Source: Rosettibacter sp037481715
GTDB taxonomy: Bacteria; Bacteroidota; Ignavibacteria; Ignavibacteriales; Melioribacteraceae
Direction of reading: 5' to 3'
Length of the DNA: 64,000 nt
Assembly (NCBI GenBank): GCA_037481715.1
Contig: JBBFLD010000001.1
Span: 496,001-560,000, forward strand
The notes under the pieces: generated by a model
Seen by the model: the letters and a program-made list of their open reading frames with translations, nothing else
Databases searched by the model: none
Told to the model about the DNA's origin: nothing
Made by a program: the position numbers and the translations under genes
Part shown: in pieces, positions 37,777 through 45,572 of the stretch
Numbering within the stretch: the stretch's first letter is position 1
Layout of the letters: every line of letters begins with the position of its first letter

Positions 37777-38343
37777 TTATTCTTTATGGAACTTAATATT
37801 AATTGCTTTATAAAGGCTGAATGCTGCAATTACTTTGATAAAATCCCATACAGAAAATATAAATGCACCGCTAACAAAAGCTTGCTTAAAGTTACCATTT
37901 AAGAATAATGCAAGATATGATGCCCCGCCGACTAAAACTATCAGTTCTCCAAGTATAAAAGAAACAAATACAAATAGATTTGTACTTTTCTTTTCAATTA
38001 AATATCCTGTTAAAAATGCAGCAAAGGGAAATGATAACAAATATCCTCCAGTTGGACCAAATAATTTTAAAATTCCAGCACTAAACCCAGCAAACACAGG
38101 TAATCCAAGAACTCCAGCTGCTAAATATATTAATTGGCTTAATAAACCATTTCTTGCACCTAAAAAAGCTCCAGATAAAATTACAATCATTGTTTGAAGT
38201 GTAAAAGGAACAGGTTGAACAGGTATTATGAATTGAGCACTAAGAAATGTAAGTAATGAAAATGAAATTATACCTAACAATTGTTTAGATATGATTTTAT
38301 CTAAGATATAAACAATTTGATTGGATAATTTTTTTACTATCAT
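37777..38343 (-). CDS. bioY: Biotin transporter BioY (ECF S-component)
   Basis: A 188-residue membrane protein with about six helices. LTFLSAQFIIPVQPVPFTLQTM is the diagnostic BioY N-terminal block (core PVPFTLQTM). GARNGLLSQLIYLAAGVLGLPVFAGFSAG and GPTGGYLLSFPFAA complete the biotin-binding region (cores YLAAGVLGLPVF, GPTGGYL). It captures biotin and needs an ECF energising module or acts alone. ATG with AGGTGAAGC upstream. It is 14 bp from the hydrolase gene on the same strand. Confidence 0.95.
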   Translation of the reverse strand: MIVKKLSNQIVYILDKIISKQLLGIISFSLLTFLSAQFIIPVQPVPFTLQTMIVILSGAFLGARNGLLSQLIYLAAGVLGLPVFAGFSAGILKLFGPTGGYLLSFPFAAFLTGYLIEKKSTNLFVFVSFILGELIVLVGGASYLALFLNGNFKQAFVSGAFIFSVWDFIKVIAAFSLYKAINIKFHKE

Positions 38344-38356
38344 GCTTCACCTTTTT

Positions 38357-39190
38357 TTATTTAAGATTATTTTGAAAAAAATTGAATGTGGTTTCTAATA
38401 CTCTTTCAAATTTTTCATTTGAGCCATTGAAAGGATGAACAACATCAAAAGTATGTCCAGTGCCATATATTTTGAAAAATTCTGTCTTATTTTTATTTGA
38501 CCATTCATATAATTGCATTGCCTCTTTTACAGGAACAACCATATCCTGATTGCCATGAACAATTAACAATGGTCTATTAAACTGCTCTGCTGCTTTTTGA
38601 ATATTCAAAAAATCATCGGAATTTTTTTCAATATCTTCAAGAAGAGAAATATCAAGTTTCATTACTTGATTTGTTCTTGTGTTTATGATTTCGAGATAAC
38701 CTTTTTTGCGCCATTCTTCTTTTTGTCGTTCAGTATATCTATCGAGCTTTGAAATTGAAGCCCACAGACTAACACAGCTTATATCATTTCTTTTGCTTGC
38801 TGTTAAAATTGCAACTGCTCCTCCACGGCTGTGCCCAATATATCCTATTTTACCCTTGAAATTGATATTAAAGAAATCAGATTTTAATGCTTCTGTAAGT
38901 TCGTTCAACTCTCTAATTTCTCTTGAAACTGTATTTTTAGCAAATTTATCAAGTTCTGTAAATTCTGTTAAATTTTCTCCAATGCCATTAAAAGAAAAAT
39001 TAAATGTTATCACAAAAAAACCTTTATTGGCAAAATAATTCCCAAGATATGGGACAAACCCCCAATCTTTAAAGCCTTTAAAACCATGGACAAAAATAAT
39101 TGCATTCCCACTAAAATTATTTTTATTTAAGTAAGTGGTAATTGCAAGTTTTTCATTATCGGATGTAAAAAGAGTAAAATTTTCAATCAT
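38357..39190 (-). CDS. Alpha/beta hydrolase
   Basis: A 277-residue serine hydrolase without signal peptide. IIFVHGFKGFKDWGFVPYL is the oxyanion-hole strand, YIGHSRGGAVAIL is the nucleophile elbow (Ser in GHSRGG), LIVHGNQDMVVP supplies the acid, and GTGHTFDVVHPF the catalytic histidine. The layout fits cytoplasmic esterases/dienelactone-hydrolase-like enzymes. Substrate not identifiable; upstream of bioY on the same strand, which recalls carboxylesterase partners of biotin metabolism (BioH/BioG), but no bio genes other than bioY are here. Confidence 0.82.
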   Translation of the reverse strand: MIENFTLFTSDNEKLAITTYLNKNNFSGNAIIFVHGFKGFKDWGFVPYLGNYFANKGFFVITFNFSFNGIGENLTEFTELDKFAKNTVSREIRELNELTEALKSDFFNINFKGKIGYIGHSRGGAVAILTASKRNDISCVSLWASISKLDRYTERQKEEWRKKGYLEIINTRTNQVMKLDISLLEDIEKNSDDFLNIQKAAEQFNRPLLIVHGNQDMVVPVKEAMQLYEWSNKNKTEFFKIYGTGHTFDVVHPFNGSNEKFERVLETTFNFFQNNLK

Positions 39191-39336
39191 ATAGTGCGAA
39201 ATATGAATATTAGTGATTCGAAAGTCAAGAATTTATTATACTTGGTTTTGATGATAAAAAAATCTAATATACAACTCACTAAAGCTTTCCAATTTTTTTA
39301 CGATTATAAGTTAGAAAAAATAGCCTTTAAAGAAAA

Positions 39337-39624
39337 ATGACAATAGAAGAAAAAGCAAAATGGTTTGATGTTGCAATGAGATTTGGATTAGAGGGTAAAA
39401 TACACCTCGTTATGAAATCAAACAAAAATGGCGTTGCAAAATGGGCTATAGTTAATACAGAAAATAACACAGTCTTAAATTCAAATTTAGAATGGGAACC
39501 AGAACCTCCCGCAAAGAAAAGAGATGAAAGCTTTTTAATTAGAACAAGATTTAGCTTTGAGGATGCAGTTGCACTTTATAAACAATACAAAATGTTTGCA
39601 GTAGAAACTTCACAAGCTGTATAA
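39337..39624 (+). CDS. Small hypothetical protein
   Basis: A 95-residue soluble protein with no recognised family. It starts TIEEKAKWFDVAMRFG, contains a strand-rich middle (KWAIVNTENNTVLNSNLEWE) and a helix ending EDAVALYKQYKMF. The EWEPEPPAKKRDE linker is charged and proline-rich. ATG with a weak leader. Codon use and base composition match neighbours. First gene of a plus-strand run leading into acyl-CoA dehydrogenase, 107 bp away. Confidence 0.65.
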   Translation: MTIEEKAKWFDVAMRFGLEGKIHLVMKSNKNGVAKWAIVNTENNTVLNSNLEWEPEPPAKKRDESFLIRTRFSFEDAVALYKQYKMFAVETSQAV

Positions 39625-39731
39625 TATTCTATTTTTAAATAATACTTTTAATAATCCATTCCTTATATAATTTTATTTTAGAATCCATTTCTTTATTTTG
39701 CATCAGCAAATCAGAAAAAACTTACTTTATT

Positions 39732-40883
39732 ATGATATTACAGTTCACAGAAGAACAAGAAATGCTGCGTTCAATGGTAAGAGAATTCACGAACGCAGAA
39801 ATTAAACCGCTGGCAAAAATAATTGATGAGCAAGAGTTTATTCCGCAAGAATTAATCAAGAAAATTGCAGAAGTTGGACTATTAGGAACAGCATTCCCTG
39901 AAAAATATGGCGGAGGAGGTTTTGGCGAAGTTGGTTACTGCATTGCGCAAGAAGAAGTTGCAAGAGGCTGTGGTGCTACTGCTACATTTATTGGGGCACA
40001 TCAATCAATTGGAACAAATGCAATTTACATTGGCGGTTCTGAAGAATTAAAACAAAAATATTTACCTTCACTAACATCTGGTGAAAAAATAGCCGCATTC
40101 TGTCTTACAGAAGCTCAAGCTGGTTCAGATTCATTTAACTTAAAAACCACTGCAACTAAGAAAAATGGCAAATGGATTATTAATGGTGAAAAACTCTGGA
40201 TTACAAATGGCGCTATAGCAGATGTATTTTCCGTTTTTGCAAGAACAGACAAAGGAATAACAGGTTTTGTTGTAGAAAAAAATTTTGAAGGTGTAGAAAT
40301 TGGTCCAAACGAAAAAAAACTTGGAATACGAGGAAGTGTAACCAATGCAATAAGATTTAACAATGTTGAAGTTCCACCTGAAAACATAATCGGAACAGAA
40401 GGGAGAGGATTTGCAATTGCAATGAAAACCCTTGATGCAGGAAGATTAACTGTCGGTGCGTGTAGTATTGGAGCTGCAAAAGAATTACTTGAACTTTCTG
40501 TTCAATATGCAAATCAAAGAGTTCAATTTGACCAGCCCATTTCACATTTTGAAGCAATTCAGTTTATGATTGCAGATATGACAACAAAAATTTATTTGAT
40601 GGAAAGCATCCTTTATCGAGCTGCAGAAAAATATGATAAAGGAATGGACATAAGTCACGATGCAGCAATTGTAAAACTTTACTGTTCAGAAGCAGTCTCA
40701 AAAATTGCTGATATGGCAGTTCAAATTCATGGTGGAATGGGATATTCAAGAGAACTTCCAATTGAAAGATTTTATAGAGATGTAAGAATTCTAAAAATTT
40801 TTGAAGGAACAAGTGAGATTCAGAAATTAATAATCAGCAGAAAAACAATAAAGAATCAAGGTAAGTGGAAATTCAATGGCTAA
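39732..40883 (+). CDS. Acyl-CoA dehydrogenase
   Basis: A 383-residue FAD enzyme performing the first oxidation of beta-oxidation. AFCLTEAQAGSD and ITNGAIADVFSVFART are the FAD/substrate signatures, VQFDQPISHFEAIQF binds the FAD tail, and QIHGGMGYSRELPIERFYRD plus IFEGTSEIQKLIISR (catalytic Glu in EGTSE) mark the short/branched-chain Bcd/Acads group. It shares 8 bases with the HisA-like gene downstream. Electrons would need ETF and the EMO-like protein encoded at 35748-37751. Confidence 0.95.
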   Translation: MILQFTEEQEMLRSMVREFTNAEIKPLAKIIDEQEFIPQELIKKIAEVGLLGTAFPEKYGGGGFGEVGYCIAQEEVARGCGATATFIGAHQSIGTNAIYIGGSEELKQKYLPSLTSGEKIAAFCLTEAQAGSDSFNLKTTATKKNGKWIINGEKLWITNGAIADVFSVFARTDKGITGFVVEKNFEGVEIGPNEKKLGIRGSVTNAIRFNNVEVPPENIIGTEGRGFAIAMKTLDAGRLTVGACSIGAAKELLELSVQYANQRVQFDQPISHFEAIQFMIADMTTKIYLMESILYRAAEKYDKGMDISHDAAIVKLYCSEAVSKIADMAVQIHGGMGYSRELPIERFYRDVRILKIFEGTSEIQKLIISRKTIKNQGKWKFNG

Positions 40884-41628
40884 ACTTTTAGTGATTCCTT
40901 CAATCGATATACAGGATGGAAAAACTGTTAGAGTTGTTCAAGGGATTCCAGAATTAAATTGTCCTGCATACGGAAACGACCCTGTAGAAATGGCACTCAT
41001 CTGGCGCGCCGAAAATGCAAAGTGTCTTCATATTGTTGACTTCAACGCTGCTTGGGAACATTCAAATGTTAATCATGAAATTATCAGAAAAATCTGCGAA
41101 GCTGTTATTATTCCAGTTGAACTTGGTGGAGGTATAAGAAACCTTGAAGATGCTAAAATTGCTTTTGACTTAGGTGTAACAAGAATTGTAATTGGAACAC
41201 TTGCTTTCGAAAATCCAAAAGAATTTTCAAAAATTCTTGAAACTTTTACACCAAACAGAGTTGTAGCAGCAATTGATGTAATAGAAAATCAAGTTGTAAC
41301 TCGAGGAAGAAGAGTCTTTACAGGAATTAATGCTTTAGACTATGCACGCATGCTGAAAGACCTTGGTGCACAACGTTATGTTGTAACAGATGTTAGAAGA
41401 AATGGAATGATGCTCGGACCAAATATTGAACTTTCAAAAAATATTGCAGAAGTTACTGAAAGAAAAGTTACGCACTCCGGCGGAATTGGCGGTTACCACG
41501 ATTTGATTAAATTACAAAAAGAAGCTGAAGGTTATGTAGATTCTGTAATTATTGGCAGAGCATTATACGAAAATAAATTTCCATGTCAAAAAATCTGGCG
41601 TGTTGCCGAAGCAGGCTTATTTAATTAG
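40876..41628 (+). CDS. Divergent HisA-like phosphoribosyl isomerase
   Basis: A 250-residue TIM barrel of the HisA/HisF family. PSIDIQDGKTVRVVQG puts the first catalytic Asp at 11, VELGGGIRNLED gives the phosphate loop, AAIDVIENQV the second Asp at 134, and GGIGGYHDL plus IIGRALYENKF the C-terminal phosphate site, so ProFAR isomerase chemistry is possible. But the usual TD-x2-RDG is TDVRRNG (Asp176 to Asn), and the HisA GW loop is RGRRVFTG. No other his genes are nearby; it overlaps the acyl-CoA dehydrogenase gene. Confidence 0.75.
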   Translation: MAKLLVIPSIDIQDGKTVRVVQGIPELNCPAYGNDPVEMALIWRAENAKCLHIVDFNAAWEHSNVNHEIIRKICEAVIIPVELGGGIRNLEDAKIAFDLGVTRIVIGTLAFENPKEFSKILETFTPNRVVAAIDVIENQVVTRGRRVFTGINALDYARMLKDLGAQRYVVTDVRRNGMMLGPNIELSKNIAEVTERKVTHSGGIGGYHDLIKLQKEAEGYVDSVIIGRALYENKFPCQKIWRVAEAGLFN

Positions 41629-41637
41629 AGATTATAA

Positions 41638-42168
41638 ATGGAAAACAAAACAAAAGTAAGCAGCAGTTTCTGGGCAAATTTATTTAAGACCCCAACAGAA
41701 AAAAGTGATTTAGAAGAAGTACTTTTATCAATGCCGCCATTTAAAAATCTTAACAGCAAGAATTTTGCTTCGTTATTAAAATTATTTCACAACCGAGTTT
41801 ATGCTGCAAATGAATATATTTTTTATCAAAATGACCCAGGCATTGGTTTATATGTAATTGTTAATGGAGAAATTTTAATAACATTTGAAGCTGATGATAA
41901 TGAAAGATTTGACCTTGCACATCTAACACGGGGTGATTTTTTTGGCGAGTTAGCACTGCTTGATAACGAAAAACGCTCTGCTTCTGCAATTGCACTTAAA
42001 GATTCACAACTCGCTGTAATTTTTAAGCCAGATCTGGATGAATTTATTGAATCTCATCCTCTTGAAGGAATAAAAATTTTAAGAGGAATTACTCAAATAA
42101 TTTCAAGAAGATTAAGAAATCTTAATCAAGATTACATTGAACTTTATAATAAATATAGAAAAAAGTGA
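41638..42168 (+). CDS. Cyclic nucleotide-binding domain protein
   Basis: A 176-residue protein with one cNMP-binding barrel at about residues 30-145: FYQNDPGIGLYVIVNGEILI then RGDFFGELALLDNEKRSASA, the phosphate-binding cassette (GELALL...RSAS). No HTH domain follows; the C-terminus is a helix (IISRRLRNLNQDYIELYNKY). It is therefore a sensor or regulator without its own DNA-binding or channel module. Ten bases after the HisA-like gene and eight before the stress protein, so part of one operon. Confidence 0.88.
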   Translation: MENKTKVSSSFWANLFKTPTEKSDLEEVLLSMPPFKNLNSKNFASLLKLFHNRVYAANEYIFYQNDPGIGLYVIVNGEILITFEADDNERFDLAHLTRGDFFGELALLDNEKRSASAIALKDSQLAVIFKPDLDEFIESHPLEGIKILRGITQIISRRLRNLNQDYIELYNKYRKK

Positions 42169-42176
42169 GGTGGGCT

Positions 42177-42653
42177 ATGGGAATGATAGATAAAATTCTA
42201 GTGCCAATTGATTTCTCGGATTATTCAAAAAATGCATTGAAATATGCAGTTCAATTTGCAAAGCATTTTAATTCATCAATGTACTTAATTTATGTTATTG
42301 AACCTGTTATCTACCCTGCAGATTTTAGTATGGGTCAAGTTGCAATTCCAGCAATGGATGCAAATATACAAACAAGAGCAGAAGAAGAACTTAGCAATCT
42401 TGCAAAAAATTATGTTGACCCTTCAATCAAAGTTGAAATAATAATTAAAACAGGCAAACCTTTTGTTGAAATTAATGAAACAGCAAAAGAAAAAGATATT
42501 GATTTGATAATTATTGCAACGCACGGACATACAGGCGTAGAACATTTACTCTTTGGAAGCACAGCAGAAAAAGTTGTAAGGAAAGCGCCCTGCCCCGTTT
42601 TAACTTTGCGTGAGCCAATAAAAGGTTTTAATTTCAATCAAAATATTTCATAA
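42177..42653 (+). CDS. Universal stress protein UspA family
   Basis: A 158-residue Usp-fold protein. DKILVPIDFSDYSKNALKYA is the N-terminal strand/helix; the ATP-binding motif appears as ATHGHTGVEHLLFGSTAEKVVRKAPCPVLTLR (core G-x2-G-x9-GS). Probably an ATP-binding stress or energy sensor. ATG 42177 is chosen, since GAGGTG lies directly upstream; a GTG at 42165 would overlap the preceding stop. Neighbouring cNMP-binding and eIF2B-like genes suggest a signalling operon. Confidence 0.93.
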   Translation: MGMIDKILVPIDFSDYSKNALKYAVQFAKHFNSSMYLIYVIEPVIYPADFSMGQVAIPAMDANIQTRAEEELSNLAKNYVDPSIKVEIIIKTGKPFVEINETAKEKDIDLIIIATHGHTGVEHLLFGSTAEKVVRKAPCPVLTLREPIKGFNFNQNIS

Positions 42654-42667
42654 AAATTTACTGCTGA

Positions 42668-43450
42668 ATGAAAAATTTTGACAAATATTTGCTGAGATTA
42701 GTAAATAACAAAACTTCAGGCAGCAGTGAACTACTTTTATTTCTTCATGAACACTTAAAGAAAGAAAGAAAGATTTTTCAGTTATTCCCATCCATGATAA
42801 CTGAACTTCAAAAAAAATTTTCTTCATTTGAAAACATTCAAAACTATCTTGATGAATTCTATAATGAAATCAAAAATAAAAGAAGCCTTGACAAATTCTT
42901 TGATAAATATGATAAGATTTTATTAAGCGTGTATGATAGCATCTTTTTCAAATCAAGAGATGAATTAATTAAATACACAAACTTCATTACTATTTCAAAC
43001 AGCAAAACTGTTCTTGAAATCTTAAAGAGAATTAAAAAAGAAAAACCGAAAATCACTGTTTATGTTTCGGAATCAAGGCCAAAATTCGAAGGAAGAATTT
43101 TAGTTCGAAAACTTGCTGAAGAAAAAATTAATGTCGTTTTAATTACTGAAGCAATGCTGAACAATTATGTAAAAAAATCTGATGCTGCATTAATTGGCGC
43201 AGATATGATTTTAAAAAATGGCAATGTTGTAAACAAAGTTGGAAGTTCAGTACTAGCAATTCTTTGCAAGCATTATAAAATTCCATTCTATGTTCTGGCT
43301 GATAAAAGTAAATTTTCTTCAAAAAATGATTTTAATAGAAAAGATATGCCCTCAACAGAAATTTGGCGCAGTTCATTAAATATTAAAATCCCAAATTATT
43401 ATTTCGAAGAGATAGAAAAAAAACTTATAACAAAAATATTTACTTCTTAA
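42668..43450 (+). CDS. eIF-2B alpha/MtnA-family protein
   Basis: A 260-residue protein of the eIF2B/ribose-1,5-bisphosphate isomerase/MtnA family. The helical N-terminal half is diverged. The C-terminal Rossmann half has VYVSESRPKFEGRILVRKLAE (substrate-binding ESRP...G...), ALIGADMILKNGNVVNKVGS (core GADxIxxNGxVxNKxG) and PFYVLADKSKF. In archaea such proteins isomerise ribose-1,5-bisphosphate; here the substrate is unknown. It ends convergently, overlapping the TPR gene by 11 bases. Fifth gene of the acd-to-Usp operon. Confidence 0.82.
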   Translation: MKNFDKYLLRLVNNKTSGSSELLLFLHEHLKKERKIFQLFPSMITELQKKFSSFENIQNYLDEFYNEIKNKRSLDKFFDKYDKILLSVYDSIFFKSRDELIKYTNFITISNSKTVLEILKRIKKEKPKITVYVSESRPKFEGRILVRKLAEEKINVVLITEAMLNNYVKKSDAALIGADMILKNGNVVNKVGSSVLAILCKHYKIPFYVLADKSKFSSKNDFNRKDMPSTEIWRSSLNIKIPNYYFEEIEKKLITKIFTS

Positions 43451-44057
43451 ACAATTCTAAATTTTGTAATAATTCCCTTGCGTTTTTAGCCAATTTGCTA
43501 TTCGGTTCCTTTTTTATAACTTCATTCCAGTAAAATTTTGCTTTTTGAATATCCCCCTTGACATGAGAAATTATGCCAAGATTGTATAATGCAAGTGGAT
43601 AATCTTTTCGGATTGTTAAGATTTTATTTGACATTTCCTCAGCTTTATCCAATTCACCTTTACTGAAATACAAAAATGTCAAATGTTGCAATACATCAAC
43701 TCTTTTTGAATCGATTTTCAAAATTTTTTCATAAAGCTCAATTGCTTTATCATGCTGGTGAGCAAGCGTTAACATATCGGCATAATTTCTAATTTTAACA
43801 GTATCATTAGGATTTTTTTCATAATCTTCTTTTAACTGATTTAATTTCTCAACAGCTTCTTTAGCTACATTTGCCTTTGAAGGCATGTTTTCGCTGTTTT
43901 GAGTCATCCCTCTGTGAATATCATCATTTGGCATTTGACCATGAGGATTTATTTGTTGTTTTGAAGCTGATTCTTTTGCACTTGATGAGAATATAATTAA
44001 CGAAATGATAAATGCAACAAAAAGGATAAGATAGATATATAACGACTTCACTTTCAT
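43440..44057 (-). CDS. TPR-repeat protein with N-terminal membrane anchor
   Basis: A 205-residue protein beginning with a hydrophobic anchor (YIYLILFVAFIISLIIFSS) and a low-complexity linker rich in Gln, Asn and Met. Then three tetratricopeptide repeats follow: about 100-130 (HDKAIELYEKILKID), 135-165 (FSKGELDKAEEMSNKILTIR) and 170-200 (GDIQKAKFYWNEVIKKEP). Likely periplasmic, involved in protein-protein contacts. ATG 44057 with GGAGATTAT upstream is chosen over TTG 44090. No catalytic domain. Confidence 0.82.
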   Translation of the reverse strand: MKVKSLYIYLILFVAFIISLIIFSSSAKESASKQQINPHGQMPNDDIHRGMTQNSENMPSKANVAKEAVEKLNQLKEDYEKNPNDTVKIRNYADMLTLAHQHDKAIELYEKILKIDSKRVDVLQHLTFLYFSKGELDKAEEMSNKILTIRKDYPLALYNLGIISHVKGDIQKAKFYWNEVIKKEPNSKLAKNARELLQNLELFKK

Positions 44058-44571
44058 ATAATCTCCAATATTCAAAATTGTGACTGCCAAATTAAGAATA
44101 ATTTTATAAAATTTTTATTCTTTCTTGAATTAACTATTTATTTCGGTTTTTATAAATAAATTAATTTCATATGAACTATAATCTAAATTTCAGTGTTTGC
44201 CAGAATGAATTTTCATAATCCAGAAAATAAAAATCATTCTGTTAGTCAAATATTTTTTAAAAAATTCGATAATAGCTTTGAGTTTTAAAATCTTTGTTGG
44301 ATTGAAAATTTTTATAGACAATTAAATTAAAATTTATTAATTTTGGATGTGAAATTTTGTTTAACATATCAAAGAGCTGCTATTATAAATCTTTATACTT
44401 TCTTGGAACACATCCACATAAGAAGGAATTAATTAAATCAAAATAGCTCTAAGAAGTAGACAAATTTTTTACCTGAAAATATGGTAAAATAAGGGAACAA
44501 TTTTGTATTACTTAAAGTTGAAGCTCAGAAAAATTTAACTAACTACAAATAAAATAAGGAGAGATGCAGAT
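44058..44571. other. 514-bp gap between TPR gene and sigA
   Basis: Very AT-rich and without a credible gene on either strand. A TAATTTTG box at 44338-44345 fits the Bacteroidota TAnnTTTG consensus, with a TTGAAA at 44312, but the 20-bp spacing is long and the match may be chance. It should hold the promoters for the divergent TPR and sigA genes. I see no repeats or strong hairpins. Confidence 0.5.
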
Positions 44572-45432
44572 TTGAAGATTACGAAGCAATTTACGAACAG
44601 AGAAAGTAAATCTTTAGATCAATACTTACAGGAGATTGGCAAAGTTGACCTCCTGACACCGGAGGAAGAGATTGAATTAGCCAAAAGAATCAAAAAGGGC
44701 GATAAAGCTGCGCTCGACAAACTAACAAAAGCTAACCTTAGATTTGTTGTTAGTGTTGCAAAACAATATCAAAATCAAGGGTTACCTTTAGGTGACCTGA
44801 TTAATGAAGGTAATCTTGGACTTATTAAAGCTGGTCAAAGATTTGACGAAACACGCGGATTCAAATTTATTTCATACGCTGTCTGGTGGATTCGTCAGTC
44901 TATCATGCAGGCAATAGCTGAGCAGTCAAGAATGGTGCGCCTGCCATTAAATAGAGTTGGCGCATTAAATAAAATGAGCAAGGCTCTAAGCCAGCTCGAA
45001 CAGGAATATGAAAGACGTCCAAATCCTGAAGAAATTGCTGAACAGCTTGATATGGATGTTCAGGATGTTACTTATGCTATGCAGATTGCAGGACGTCATA
45101 TTTCCATGGATGCTCCATTTGCTCATAGTGAAGACAGCAATAACAGTTTACTTGATGTTATGCCAAATGAGGATCAACCACCACCAGACCATTCTTTAAT
45201 GAAAGAATCTCTTAAAGCTGAAATTGAACGTTCTCTTTCTACTTTAACTGAAAGAGAAGCAGAGGTTATCAGATTATATTTTGGTTTAGGAAAAGAACAC
45301 TCCCTTACTCTTGAAGAAATTGGAGAAAAATTAAATCTCACCCGTGAGCGTGTTCGTCAAATCAAAGAAAAAGCTTTAATAAGATTACGTCATTCTTCAA
45401 GAAGTAAAAACTTAAAAGCTTATTTAGGATAA
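44572..45432 (+). CDS. rpoD: Primary sigma factor RpoD/SigA, TTG start
   Basis: A 286-residue sigma-70. Region 1.2 (LDQYLQEIGKVDLLTPEEEI), region 2 (NLRFVVSVAKQYQNQGLPLGDLINEGNLGL, then FKFISYAVWWIRQSIMQAIA, the -10 recognition helix), region 3 (RPNPEEIAEQLDM) and region 4 (TLEEIGEKLNLTRERVRQIKEKAL). Region 1.1 is missing, as normal for Bacteroidota primary sigma factors. The start is TTG 44572, with AGGAGAG about ten bases upstream; KITKQFTNRESKSLDQY fits family N-termini. Ends at a perfect terminator. Confidence 0.95.
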   Translation: MKITKQFTNRESKSLDQYLQEIGKVDLLTPEEEIELAKRIKKGDKAALDKLTKANLRFVVSVAKQYQNQGLPLGDLINEGNLGLIKAGQRFDETRGFKFISYAVWWIRQSIMQAIAEQSRMVRLPLNRVGALNKMSKALSQLEQEYERRPNPEEIAEQLDMDVQDVTYAMQIAGRHISMDAPFAHSEDSNNSLLDVMPNEDQPPPDHSLMKESLKAEIERSLSTLTEREAEVIRLYFGLGKEHSLTLEEIGEKLNLTRERVRQIKEKALIRLRHSSRSKNLKAYLG

Positions 45433-45436
45433 TCAA

Positions 45437-45467
45437 TAGAGCGAACTTAGGTTCGCTCTATTTTTTT
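45437..45467 (+). terminator. Intrinsic terminator of sigA
   Basis: TAGAGCGAAC (45437-45446) pairs perfectly with GTTCGCTCTA (45451-45460) around TTAG, followed by TTTTTTT. A textbook terminator just after the sigA stop. Confidence 0.95.
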
Positions 45468-45572
45468 ATTCATATATAAATTTCTCGCCAACTAGTCTCT
45501 CTTTCAAATACTCATAATGATTACCTCCTTATAAATAACCTTATTATATTTGTGAAAAAATTATGAGGCATT

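Noticed and set aside
40357..40557. Leu/Gln-rich minus-strand frames within acyl-CoA dehydrogenase (also 40564-40812)
   Set aside because: Composition is what an antisense reading of this gene gives; no start signal and no family.
44564..44575. Three-codon mini frame (ATG CAG ATT TGA) overlapping the sigA TTG start as a regulatory leader
   Set aside because: Its ATG is only about two bases from the ribosome site, too close for efficient initiation; the overlap is probably chance.
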